This document shows positions 33,261 to 44,353 of a stretch of DNA of 64,000 nt, in pieces. Every line of letters begins with the position of its first letter. Positions within the stretch are counted from its first letter, which is position 1. A program made the translations under genes and the position numbers. The stretch comes from Papio anubis (taxonomy: Eukaryota > Chordata > Mammalia > Primates > Cercopithecidae): assembly GCF_008728515.1 (NCBI RefSeq), contig NC_044984.1, positions 86,139,277 to 86,203,276 on the forward strand, in the 5' to 3' direction. The notes below the pieces were generated by a model that did no database searches, was not told the origin of the DNA, and was given only the letters and a program-made list of their open reading frames with translations.

Positions 33261-34099
33261 GTCTGAAATCATTTATCAATTTATTAATCAATCAAACATT
33301 TTACTGACACCATGTGAATAAGGGGCAATGTGACTGAAGGCAATTTAAAAGATGCCTATGTGAAGTAAATGAAGAGAGCTTGTTAGGATGACTAAAGGTG
33401 CAGAGATCCAAACGGTGTGGCTAAAATTCAGCTAGAAATATGACCTGGGAGAGAAGTTCAGCAACAAAAAGGAAAGAAGGCAAATGGAGGTGTTGGAGAA
33501 GGTGACCCAGGCTGCACCACTAGGAAAGCCGTGCTGAATAGGCTAAGTCAATAAATATGATGGTCTTAGATCATGCAGACAGGTCCTAGACAATGGGGAG
33601 CTGGAAAGTGATGTAAAGAAGCACTAAGCAAAAGATAAAATAGGTAAAAGCACAATATCTAAAGTGCGGTACATGTAGTACCACTGGCAAGATAATTGTA
33701 AATAATATGCAGATGTATGTTTTAAGAAATTTTAGTTGAATATTTGCTAATATGTGCTACAAAAATCAACATATCAAAGTGATAATTTTGTGATATGAGT
33801 TAGAATCATGCTACATTTAAAAACACATACATTGAACACAAAAAGGTTGGATATATATTTTTATAGCTAACATGCACCAGAGATGTATGAAAAAAAATTC
33901 ATGAAGGGGGCAAATAAAAGATAAGCTTAGAATACTGGATTAAAGAACATGAAACATATTTTGCCTTTCACATTTTCCTGAAAGATGTCCTTATCTCGAC
34001 ATATAACCAAATCAAGGCCTGGATCTCAAACCACGTTGCCTACTTCCTGTAACCTGCCATCCAAATTCTAGCACATTTCTATTCCAGCTGACTTAAGTT
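33261..34099. other. Mostly unassigned; possible L2 remnant
   Basis: 'cttagatcatgcagacaggtcctagacaatggggagctgg' (about 33567) resembles antisense L2, but too little is preserved to call it. The rest is unassigned. Confidence 0.35.
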
Positions 34100-34215
34100 T
34101 GGTACAACGAAAAGAGCTTTGGACTTAAAGCTTTAAGTATAATCCATGGCTCTGCCACTTACTGGATATTTAGCTTACAGGAAGAGACTTACCTCCTCTG
34201 ATTCACAGCCTCCTT
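34100..34215 (+). repeat. MIR fragment, sense
   Basis: 'gaaaagagctttggacttaaagc', 'atccatggctctgccacttactggatatttagc', 'ttacctcctctgattcacagcctccttattgg' is the head half of a sense MIR. Confidence 0.75.
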
Positions 34216-34344
34216 ATTGGTAAGCGCAGACTATATGCCTGGCGAATCCAACTTCAATCCACCTACTCCCAGCTTGTCTCTGGTTTGTCACTGCCATTCC
34301 ATTCATTCTACTCTCCACGGCCTCTTCCCAGGTCATTCTCAAGC

Positions 34345-34480
34345 TCCAACATCTGTCAGAATCACCCAGGAGCTTGGAAAAATGCAACTTCCTGGACCTC
34401 ACACCCGGAAATTTTGATTCCTGTAGTCTGGTGGGGCCTGATAATCTGCATGTTTCTTAAGCACAGGTCCCGCGTTAGGA
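34345..34480 (-). mobile_element. MER5-type (hAT) MITE, antisense
   Basis: 'ctgtcagaatcacccaggagcttggaaaaatgcaacttcctggacctcacacccggaaattttgattc...gtctggtggggcctgataatctgcatgtttcttaagcac' follows the MER5A/Charlie-derived consensus. The 119-codon frame at 34285-34644 over it has no coding support. Confidence 0.7.
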
Positions 34481-34749
34481 AATACTCCTCAGCGGGCAGT
34501 GTCAGTATGAGAGTTATTTTAAAAGTACATAATTGTCAAGTTATTATCGATGTTAAGTCACCTCTGAATCAGTGGTCCTTCCCTCTTTCTCTATTCCTAC
34601 CTAGTTCATCTCCCACTTTCTTTTTGCTTTTCATGGTGGTTTAGTCCAGACACCTATCCTAGTATTTCCAGCTCAGCTATTGAACTTTTAATCCTTTGGC
34701 TGTTTTTGTCATTCCCTCTAATTCAGAAGACTCGTGAGAAAAGGAAAAG
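34481..34749. other. No recognised feature
   Basis: Nothing assigned. Confidence 0.4.
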
Positions 34750-35690
34750 TCGTTACCATTGTAAAAGACACACAATGAGCTACCCAGTCCTCTTCTGACC
34801 CTGGATGGAGCAATAACAGACACCCCTCAACCCAGGAGCTCCAGTCTATGAACTTTGTTCCCAGAGTCTGAATCAAACCCAGTTACCTCCAGATAATTGT
34901 TCAGCTGCCCCTTGCAGCTGCTCTCATGGCTTGTGTGCGGATAATCAGCGATGCACTGCTCGAAAAGCTAATAAGGTTAATATCTACTTTGGTTGGGGGG
35001 AGGACTAAAATGAGAGGGAAGCAGAGGAGAGCCCTAATTAAGGGATTGGGGGAGTTCCTTTTTTCTTTCCCCATGACATAATCTAAAACTGATTAGGGAA
35101 TCCTTGACAAGTGCAGGCTGAGCTCCTGGGTTTTGAACGGTTGTTATAACGCAGCACATAAAGGGCAGAGATAGCCTCTCCTCCACCTCCCCTTTGTTGG
35201 AACATGTTCTCCTCCCCCAAGTCCTCCCAGAAGATCTGAGCACAAGCTCTTTATATGCACATGTATCATGCTGGGGGCTGCATAGTCACAAAACAGCCCA
35301 GGAAAACAACAACCTGCGCACAATATGTTCATTGTTTTGATTGAGACATTGCTGTTTGAAATGCATTGATTTCTGCCTCTCGTAAATACTCCTCCGCAGT
35401 AGGAAAAAATAATACTAACAAATGCATTGTAAATAGAGGCCCAGACATCTTACACTTAAATTACAGTCACGTCATCCCAGTTTTATCCCATCTTTCAATT
35501 ATAGTCATTAATTGAGGATGTAACCCAGAAACAATTACATCCATGAAATTCTAATGAGTCTCCTGTAGTTAATATAGAAAGAAAACAATGAGAAATGCAT
35601 GCTGATGCCGCAATCTAATCCAATTCTGTCGATTAAAATAAAGAACAGCATTTTTGTAACATGTAAATCTGACTTTTTTTCTCTATCCCG
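34750..35690. promoter_or_regulatory. Best candidate conserved non-coding element/enhancer
   Basis: Almost 1 kb without any recognised repeat, less AT-rich than its surroundings and with retained CpGs. Candidate binding words cluster: CTAATTAAGGG (about 35034-35044), GGATAATC (34939-34946), SOX-like ATTGTT and ACATTG (35331-35351), ATGCAT (35361-35366), paired TAATTG-type homeodomain words in 'caattatagtcattaattg' (35496-35514), and 'cgattaaaataaag' (35630). Frames here (35034-35332, minus) show no domain. Function is inferred from repeat-poverty and motif density only; no target gene lies in the window. Confidence 0.35.
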
Positions 35691-37479
35691 TTTTTATTTC
35701 TCAGAGAATGACAGACTCTGCATAGATTTGCTTATCTAACTAGTTTATCAAACTTGCCCTTCTCAATTTTGTCCAAAACACGTCTTGAAAATTCACCAGT
35801 GGAGAATATGTTTTGATCAGGAAGACATCTTTTAAATAATCTTATACTTTCATATGAAAAGTCCATTCTACTTAAGTGGGAGTATACTTCATATTTTACT
35901 ACAACAAAAACAATTATTTTAATTATGATTCTGGAGAGCATAGTGGCAGCTGAATTCTGAATCTTTCTGCTTCCTCTGGAAATAGACCAGTGAGATAATT
36001 AAAAGGAAAATAACAAAAATATCACCAACTCCCTTTTTACTTAAAATAGAAAACAAAGAAAACCCACAAATTTTAAATTATGTGTACATGCTGCCAAGAG
36101 CAACTAAAACCAGCAGAGCCAGACAGGAAGTCCCTAATGCAGCCATGATGCAGTGGCAGGAAAGATTGGGGAGTGCTGGCACTGCAGATGCAGGTCCCAG
36201 ACACCAAGCAAAATATCCACTCTCAAATATGTGAAGGGCCCACACTGAGGGCAAACTGCTGCGAACCATGTTGAGAGATAAATAGGAATAAGCACTAGGG
36301 GTAGAAGGAAGACTTAAAAATTGCCCAGAAAAGCTCAGAGATGATATTTTGCAAGCATCAGTAAAAAATCCACTTTCTGAATAAAAGTGAATGATTCCCA
36401 TTCGCTCTGTCCCTTGGTGGAAGCAGGAAACAGAGTCAGCAGGAGACACAACTCTGGAAGATGGAGCCCTCTAGAACCAAGTTAGGTTCTTAGAAGAAAA
36501 GGAAATGTGCCGACATGGAAATACCACAACCATAAGGAAACATCTTGAACTCAAGGCTGATTTTCAACAGAGACTCGCTCCTGTATATTTTAATGTTTTC
36601 TTTACAATCTAATGGCTGGCTGAGATGTCTGTTGTAAACTGGTCGGTTTCCCACCATAGCACTGCCCATACCATTCCAGCTTGAGCTGTGAAGCAGGGAG
36701 GTCATCCTTACCCACCCTCCTCTGCCTCATCCTCACATCCAGGAATATTTTGCTTTCATGTAAATATAAGGACAAACAAAAAGGTAAATTTAAAAAAGGC
36801 AAAAATAGGATAAAAATATGAAAAACTATAGATAAATTTTCCAACAGGAAAGGAATAATCACTAAAATTATCTTACCACACAGCAGCTAAAATTGTAATA
36901 GAATATTCCAAAACTTTTTGTATATAAATGTGAATTATTTCCAGCTATGAAGAAAAATCACAAGGCAGAAACACAAGAATTCTGAGATAACATAGTCACA
37001 CAGTAAGAGGCGACAGTCAGAAAACTGAAAAAAATAAAAGGAATTGACAAAACTCATGAGAAGAAAATTACTAAATTATTTCAACAATGAAAAAGAAATT
37101 CCAAGGCTTAGGAGGAGAGGGATGAATGATGGCATGAAAACCACAATAATGGCTTTGATGAAGTAAGAAAGAAGAAAAAGAAACATATAAGGAGATAAAG
37201 AAAAATAAAATAATGGATTTAGAAAATAGGTAAAGGAAATTTAGTACTTGTGTAACTGAAGGTCCTAAAAAAGTAAAACAGTGGGAGAGAATAAGTATTT
37301 TAAAATATCATTTAAAAATGGAACCAAATGAAGATGTGAATCGATATGTAGATATGAATCTATATATTGACTCTATATATTTATTACCAAGTAAAATCAG
37401 CTCCAGTCAACACCTAATGAGATTATCAGTCTCTAAAGATGAATAAATAATTCACTAAGTGAATAAGCAAGAACATTAG
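35691..37479. other. No recognised feature
   Basis: About 1.8 kb unassigned. The longest non-repeat frame of the window is here (36078-36449, minus, 123 codons, hydrophobic C-terminal end) but has no recognisable domain and no splice or promoter context. The A-rich 37000-37480 part looks LINE-like but cannot be placed. Confidence 0.4.
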
Positions 37480-38160
37480 CACTCTTTGAAAAAGAGTTTA
37501 GTGTCAGACTTTTTCTAGTTTTTAACACCAGAAGACAGTGGAGCCAACACCAATATGATGTTTAGGGAAAGAAAGTGTAAGCCATAAAACAGAATCAGGG
37601 TTGGCGACCTTAATATCAGAGTAGAGAAAATATGAGGTCAAAAATTATTTTTAAAAATATATTTAATAAGCAAAGATTATTCTTCACAATGAAAATATTT
37701 TAACAATGATTCTCTAGATATCAAATACCATATCTAAAAAACTATAAGGAATATGTCTTCTTTTCAGTTGCACTACTTTAGTTAATGTAAAAGCACAGGC
37801 ATTTCTGCTAGTCAGGAAAAAAGTGAGGATGTCTACAGTCACCATTACATTTAACATTATACTGAGGCTCACAGCCAACACAATTATGCAAGAGTGGAAC
37901 AGTCAACAAAATTGGAGTGGGAAATGTAAAACTCTCTGTTGATTTCTCATAATACAACTGATACCCAAAAGAATAAAATACAAAGACGCGAGGTGGCAGA
38001 ACTCAATAAGGTTATATGTGTTGCATCAGCAGATGTAATATACAGGAATCAGTAGTATTCATTAAATCATAAACACTTAGGATATAAAATGAAAGAAAGG
38101 ACCCAATTCATAAAAAGCAACAATAAAAACAATCCAAGAAAAATATCATGACACATTAAA
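37480..38160 (+). mobile_element. Old L1M/HAL1-type LINE fragment, sense
   Basis: 'ttaacaccagaagacagtggagccaacaccaatatgatg' resembles the HAL1/L1M ORF1-end text. 37820-37900 ('gtgaggatgtctacagtcaccattacatttaacattatactgaggctcacagcc') matches L1 ORF2 reverse-transcriptase-region order. Continues after the LTR-like insertion at 38756. Confidence 0.6.
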
Positions 38161-38164
38161 TTTT

Positions 38165-38745
38165 CTAAAAATGACTGCAGCAATATCTTTTACCCACATA
38201 ATCTCAGAGACTTATACATCCCTCCTATCAAGAAGTGATATCTATGTTCCTCCCCTTGTTGCTGGGTGACGCTGAGTATGGTAGAAGTGATGCTATCTGA
38301 TTCTGAAGCTAGGTTACAATAGGTGGTACAGCTTTCCCCTGTTCTTTTTTAATACTTGCCTTTGGAGCCCTGAGCACCAGGTAAGATGTCCAAGGCCATC
38401 ATGCTATGAGGCAACCCAGGCTACATGGAGAGGCCATACATAAGTTTCCATGGGACAGCCCCAGCTGAGAGTCCTGACAACAGGCAGTATCAACAGCTAA
38501 ACATGTGAATGAAGATGGCATCAGACGATGATTTCTTTCCCCAGTCATGGAGATATTCCTGCCTTTGATTCATCTCCAGTCTTCAAGTCTTTTCAGTTGA
38601 CATCATCTAGAAGAGAGAGTCATCAGTGCTCCCTTTCCAAATTCTTGACCCACAGAATGCAAGAGCATAATAAAACACATATTTCATACCTCTAAGTTCA
38701 GGTAGTGTGTTCTGCAGCATTAATAAGTGTTACAAATGCCTAATA
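38165..38745 (+). mobile_element. LTR-like solo element nested in L1M, sense
   Basis: Text typical of a widespread LTR: 'tgattctgaagctaggttac', 'gaggcaacccaggctacatggagaggccatac', 'ttcttgacccacagaatgcaagagcataataaaaca...cctctaagttcaggtagtgtg'. It carries an AATAAA near its 3' end. It interrupts the L1M order on both sides. Family not securely named. Confidence 0.6.
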
Positions 38746-38755
38746 AATAGTATTC

Positions 38756-40530
38756 AAATCCTTTATGAAAAAATTTTTAAATAATTCTTAAAGACATAAA
38801 ATTATACTTGCCCAATGTAAAGGTATACCATGTTTTGTTTTGTTTTGTTTCTGAAGGGGTTGTTACTTGTATTGCTTTGGAACTAAGGAAGCTGATTCTA
38901 AAATACATATGGAAAAATAAAAAGTAAAAAGTATTTTCAAAAATATGAAAAATTTATAGAAAACTTATTGGTACTAGCCCAAATAGATACTGAATCATAT
39001 TAAAAGATTTTATGGCCGGGTGTAATGGCTCACGCCTGTAATCCCAGCACTTTGGGAGGCCGAGGCGGGCAGATCAGCTGAGGTCAGGAGTTCAAGACCA
39101 GCCTGGCCAACATGGTGAAACCACATCTCTACTATACAAAAAAATTTGCCAGGCGTGGTGGCGGGTGACTGTAATCCCAGCTTCTAGGGAGGTTGAGGCA
39201 GGAGAATCACTAGAACCCTGGGAGCTAAGCTTGCAGTGAGCTGAGATCACACTATTGCACTCCAGCCTGGGCGACAGAGCAAGACTCTGATTAAATTTAA
39301 AAAAAAAAAAAACAACTTTTATATTCAAACAGAACAGAATATAATGTTCAGAAATAGATCAAAATATGGAAATTTAGCATACGATAAAAGTAGCATTTTT
39401 AAGTAGAAGAATAAAAGTAGATTTTTAAATACTTGGTACTGTGACAACTGAGAAGTCAACTGGAAAAAAAGACAATTGGATCTACACCTTTAATCAAACA
39501 CCAGAATAATGTCTAAACATATAAAAGTGAAATATCAGAAGTAAAACCATAGAAATACTAGAATAAAATATAGATTCTTTTATATACTTCCTTATGATAA
39601 GGAAGAAAAATTTATTTAACTGTAACTTAAAAATCAGAAATCTTAACAGAAAATATAATAAATTTAAATATGTAAGGATATGAAAACTTGCATCACAAAA
39701 TTATCAATGCAAAGACAAAAATAAATCACAGAATGGAAAAAAAATTTGCAACTTATAACAAAGGGTTAGTATCTTTAATATACAAAGAATTCCTAAAAAG
39801 AGAGGAAAGATCAATAATGTAAAAGAAAAATATGTAAAAGTTAAGCAAAAATTAATTTAAAAATAACTGCAATGGTTTCTAACCATACAAAAGGATGTTC
39901 AACCATTATTATAATTAGAAATGTACACATTGAAATTATACAGAAATCGTATTGCTTACCTAACATATTGTAAAACATACAAAACTCTGGCTGCATTTTT
40001 GTTGATGAGTTTGTGAAAAAGCAGGCAGTCTCATATATTGCAGGTGTGAATGTAAAATGAATGACATAATCCACATGGATTGACATTGGCAATATCTATG
40101 GAAATCGTAATTGCTTTTACCCTGTGAATTTATCTTGTATATATTCTTCCATGCATATGAAATTGCTAAGATGGCAAAAGATGATGGAAAGAAAAGAACA
40201 AATATGTATTCCATTATATGCTCACAATGGAATACTATGTAGCCATAAAAAGATGGAATATCTCCATTTATTGTTATGGAAATGTTTCCAGCATACATAA
40301 GTTAAAAAAAGAAACATGCAGAAGACTAAATGTTTTATGCTTTCTTTTGTATAAAAGAGAGAAAATATATATAATATATACATGCTTGTTTCTATTTGCT
40401 TAAAAAACCTAATACAGAAATAAATAAAAGCTACTACCTTTGGAGGACAGGAAGAATTGAGTGAATGGAGGCAGGAGTAAATGTGATACTTCTTAATGTA
40501 TACCTTTTAAAAATATTATTTTGATTTTTG
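38756..40530 (+). mobile_element. Old L1M ORF2 3' region and 3' UTR, sense
   Basis: In L1 ORF2 order: 'aaggaagctgattctaaaatacatatggaaaaat', 'gacaactgagaagtcaactgg', 'aaaaaaatttgcaacttataacaaagggttagtatctttaatatacaaagaattcc', 'ggaatactatgtagccataaaaagatgg'. Interrupted by the AluS at 39014-39313. All frames are broken. Confidence 0.8.
39014..39313 (+). mobile_element. AluS element, sense
   Basis: Full Alu body from 'ggccgggtgtaatggctcacgcc' to 'gcgacagagcaagactctg', with an A-tail ending near 39313, inserted in L1M. TSDs are weak ('gattttat' before, 'cttttat' after). Confidence 0.93.
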
Positions 40531-41058
40531 ACCCATGAGAATGTATTATCTAGTAAAAGATTATACTTACTGTTTAAATGCCAGCTGGTAACCAAAATTA
40601 ATTGAGAACTGTATTTCACTAACATATCAACTAGAAGGGCTCAGAAGCTAAAAAATACACTTTCTTATAAAAATTATGAAAATTTGAAGAGAAGAGAGAA
40701 TTGTATCATAATATCCTATTTTAATTATTATCAATATTTTTGCCCATGATTCTTAGTTTAAGCAGCTCTTTTTTTGTTGTTGTTTATTTTCTTATTTTGG
40801 TTGAAATAGTTTAACTTAAATGCCCCAATCATACCTTTCAATCTATAAATATATTGGTACATGAAATGATAGTCTTTATATAACCACAATGTGATTATCA
40901 ACCTTAAAGTTAACAACCATTCCTTAATGTCATCTTATATTCAGTCCACATTTAAACTTCTCTGATTGCATCCACAACAGTATTTTACAACTAATTTGTT
41001 TGAATCAAGATGCACTTCACTCCCACTTATGGCATTACATTTGTTTGCTATCTCTTCA
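40531..41058. other. No recognised feature
   Basis: AT-rich, unassigned. Confidence 0.4.

Positions 41059-41101
<43 letters not shown>
41059..41101. repeat. (CT)n microsatellite
   Basis: About 40 bases of uninterrupted CT, followed by a C-run. The open frames crossing it (40941-41227, both strands) are Ser/Leu or Arg/Glu repeats without meaning. Confidence 0.97.
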
Positions 41102-41103
<2 letters not shown>

Positions 41104-42379
41104 CCCGCCTCCCTCCCCAACATCTCACCACCATACTCCATGCCATTTATTTGTTAAAGGAATGGGTCATTGTCATGTAGTGTCTCATATTCTTTATTCA
41201 GCTGATTGTTTTCACGTGGCATGTTAGTACTTATTTTTCATCCTCTATATTTCCTATAAAATGCTAGAGACTTGATTTGATTCCTAAGGGGATTTTTAAA
41301 AATTATTATTATATGATAATATCTATCTACTGTTTTATGTGTCTTATCTGGAGGTAAATAATATTTGGCTGTCCCAATCCGATGAATGTTAAAATTGGTC
41401 AGAATTTCCAGTTTTGTCATCCCCATCCATCTATAATGATGTTTCCCATCAATAGGCTTTAGCAGACATTGATGATCATTGTCTAGTCAAGGATTTTTAC
41501 CTTCCCCACTTAACAAAAATACAAACAGTTTTAAAAAAATGCATTTTACTGAAGCATGATTGTCATACTAAAATCTTTACTTATTTCATGTATACAGCTT
41601 GATAAGTTTGGAGGTAAATGTATATCCATGGGACCTACATGACAACTTATGTCATAAACATATTTATTAGCTCTAAAAGTTTCCTCCCCCTCTTTGTTAA
41701 TTATTATGATTACGATTATGTGTTAAGCACTGTTATCATAAGATCTATCCTCTTAGGAAATTTTTAGGTAGTATATGAATACAGCACTGTTAACTGTAGG
41801 CACCTATGCTGTGTAATAGATTTCTAGGACTTATGCATTGCACTACTAAGATATCTTACATTACTAAAATTTCATACCCTTTGAAAAATACTTCTCTATT
41901 TTATTATCTCCCTATCTTTTGGCAACCACCATTCTACTGTCGGCTTCTATGAATTTGAATATGTTAATCATATAAGTGATACTGTATAGTTGTATTTGTC
42001 CTGTGTCTGGCTTATTTTCCGTAGCATAATGTTCTCAAAGTTCATTCGTGTTGTTGCAAATGGCAGGATTTCCTTCCTTTTTAAGGCTAAATAATATTCC
42101 ATTTTATGTGTATATCACATTTTTATTTATCTATTCATCCATCAATATACATTTAGGTTGCTTCTATGTCTTGGCTACTGTGAATAATGTGGCAGCCGGC
42201 ATGGAGGTTACAGGTATGTCTCAGATCCTGAATTCAATTCCTTGTATGTATACCTAGAAGTAAGATTTCTGCATCATGGTAGTTCTGTTCTTAATTTCTT
42301 GAGGAATTTTCAAAGTATTTAACATAGTTGCTCTATCAATTTATATTCTCAACCAACCATGTAAAAGTTTTCTCTAGCT

Positions 42380-42411
42380 TTCTCCTCCTTCTCCTTCTCC
42401 TTCTCCTTCTC
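42380..42411. repeat. (CTCCTT)n simple repeat
   Basis: CTCCTT hexamers directly before the T-rich end of the antisense AluJ; as the reverse complement of the Alu tail it may have grown from it. Confidence 0.88.
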
Positions 42412-42722
42412 CTTCTTTTTTTCAATTTAGAAATAGGGTCTTACTCTGTCTCCCAGGTTGGAGTGCAGGGTCACAATTTTAGCTCACTGCAGCCTCAAAC
42501 TCTGGGCTCAAGCCTTCCTCTTGCCTCAGTCTCCTGAGTAGCTGGGACTACAGATGCTTGCATCACCACCCCAGCTAATTTGTGTATTCTCTGTAAAGAT
42601 GGGGTCTCTCTGTTGCCCAGGCTGGTTTCAAACTCCTGGCATCTCTCTGAGGCAGGTGATCATCCTGCCTCAACCTCCCAAAGTGTCTAGATTATAGACA
42701 TGAGCCACTGCACCTTGCCCAA
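42412..42722 (-). mobile_element. AluJ element, antisense
   Basis: Complete antisense dimeric Alu: 'gggtcttactctgtctcccaggttggagtgcag', 'gtagctgggactacagatgc', 'ggtctctctgttgcccaggctgg', 'gagccactgcaccttgccc'. J-type features. Inserted in antisense L1M. Confidence 0.92.
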
Positions 42723-42876
42723 TTCCTCTTTTGTTCATATCCTGGCCAACATTTGTTATCTTTTATCATTATGTGTGTGTGTATGTGTGTGCATGTGCAC
42801 TTTAATAATAGCCATCCTGTCAGGCATGAGGTGATATCTCATTGTGGTTTTGATTTACATTTCCCTGATTAGTGAT

Positions 42877-43060
42877 ATTGAGCTCCTTTTCATATTCCTA
42901 TTGGCCATTTATATGTCTTCGTTGGAGAAATGTTAATTCAGTTCCTTTTTCCATTTTTAATTAGTTTATTAATTTTTTGCTATTGAGTTGTTTAATGCTG
43001 AGCTCCGTTTCATATTCCTATTGACCATTTATATGTCTTCTTTGGACATTTTTAATGAGT
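42877..43060. repeat. Local tandem duplication within L1M
   Basis: The segment starting 'tgagctccttttcatattcctattggccatttatatgtcttc' (42878) recurs at about 42999 with few differences, a period of about 121 bp. The L1 order does not contain this repetition. Confidence 0.8.
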
Positions 43061-43905
43061 TTTTGTCCATTTTTAATGAGTTTTTTCATTTTTATGCTGT
43101 TGAATTGTTAAAGTTTCTTTTATATTTTGGATATTAACCCTTAGCCAGATACATGTTTTGCAAATATTTTCTCCCATCCCATAGGTTTCATTTTTATTTT
43201 CTTGGCTGTTTGATTTGCTGTGCAGGAGCTTTTTAGTCTACTGTAATCCAATTTGTCTACTTTTGTTTTTGTTGCCTGTGCTTTTGATGTTATATCCAAG
43301 AAATCATTGCCAAAGTCATTATGAAGAAGTTTTATTCCTATGTTTTCTTCTAAGAGTTTTATGGTTTCAGGTTTTACATTTAAAGTTTGAATTGATTTTT
43401 CTATATAGCATAAAATAAGAGTTCGATTTCATTATTTTGTCTGAGAGTATTCAGTTGCCTCAATACCATTTATGGAAGAGAGTATTCTTTCCTCATTGCA
43501 TGTTCTTGGTACCTTTGCTAAAAATCAATTGACTGTATATACATAAGTTCCAATTAGTTTCATACAACATAAGTTTCATACAACCTCAATCGACTGTAAT
43601 ATACACAAAAATAATTGACTATGTATACATGAGTTTATTCTGAGCTCTCTATACTGTACTGTTTTGTTTACTGTAGCTTTGCAATATATTTTGAAACCAG
43701 GAAGTGTGATGCCTTCAGCTTTGTTCTTGCTCACAATCGCTTTGGCTATTTGGGTTCTTTTGGGGTTTCATATGAATTTTATGATTGCTTTTTCTATTTC
43801 TGTAAAAAATACCATTGAGACTTTGATAGAGATTCCATTGAAGCTGGGGATAACTTTTGGTAATATGGGCATTTTAACAATATTAATTCTTCAAATACTT
43901 ATTTT

Positions 43906-44353
43906 CTTCTGCATGTATAAACTAAAATTCTGCTAAAAAGAACTTTCTGTCCTTAAATAGCTCTGAGGAAATAAAATTGATAGTGAAAAGTTAAAATAGA
44001 TGCTTTTTATCTTTATCAATTTTTACAGTAAAGAGTTGTAGCCAAGCGACCATCACAATAAGGACTTGTTGAGGATCATTATGGACTCACGAATGTCTAT
44101 ATATTTAATATATCTTGGTTGATCAAGACAACATTTTTCAATGTCAAATGGTCTTATTTTTGGCTGATGGGAGTCCTTTAAAATTAGCCCCTGTGCTTTT
44201 GGCATGACCTCATTAGTGTTTGAGAGCTTCCTTTTTCTCTGGAATAAGATGACCATGATTCAGTTTATACATTACACAGTTCAGACCCCACACTTAGCCT
44301 AAATCAGCCTTTAGTGAAATAAATGTTTTTAGATGCTTTTAAAGAAAATAATA
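43906..44353. other. No recognised feature
   Basis: Unassigned sequence between the L1M and the Tigger1 element. Confidence 0.4.

Larger units (their letters stand above)
41515..43905 (-). mobile_element. Old L1M (MB/MC-like) 3' end, antisense
   Basis: Antisense L1M: 3' UTR at 41515-42000 ('actgttaactgtaggcacc', 'ggcaaccaccattctactgtcggcttctatg'), then ORF2 in reverse through 'ggttttgatttacatttccctgattagtgatattgagc', 'tggatattaacccttagccagatac', 'aaaccaggaagtgtgatgccttcagctttgttc'. Interrupted by an antisense AluJ and carrying two local duplications. Plus-strand frames here (e.g. 43664-43936) are antisense to ORF2 and meaningless. Confidence 0.85.

Noticed and set aside
34285..34644. 119-codon plus-strand ORF
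   Set aside because: Runs through a MER5-type MITE and unassigned sequence; no domain and no coding context.
36078..36449. 123-codon minus-strand ORF, the longest outside recognised repeats
   Set aside because: No recognisable domain, no promoter, splice or polyadenylation context, and the hydrophobic end could arise by chance. Length alone is not enough in 64 kb of six-frame sequence.
39960..40298. 112-codon minus-strand ORF
   Set aside because: Antisense to the sense L1M at 38756-40530.
40941..41227. Arg-Glu and Ser-Leu repeat ORFs on both strands
   Set aside because: Produced by the (CT)n microsatellite at 41059-41101.
43664..43936. 90-codon hydrophobic ORF resembling a membrane protein
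   Set aside because: Antisense of L1M ORF2; the hydrophobic look comes from T-rich antisense codons.
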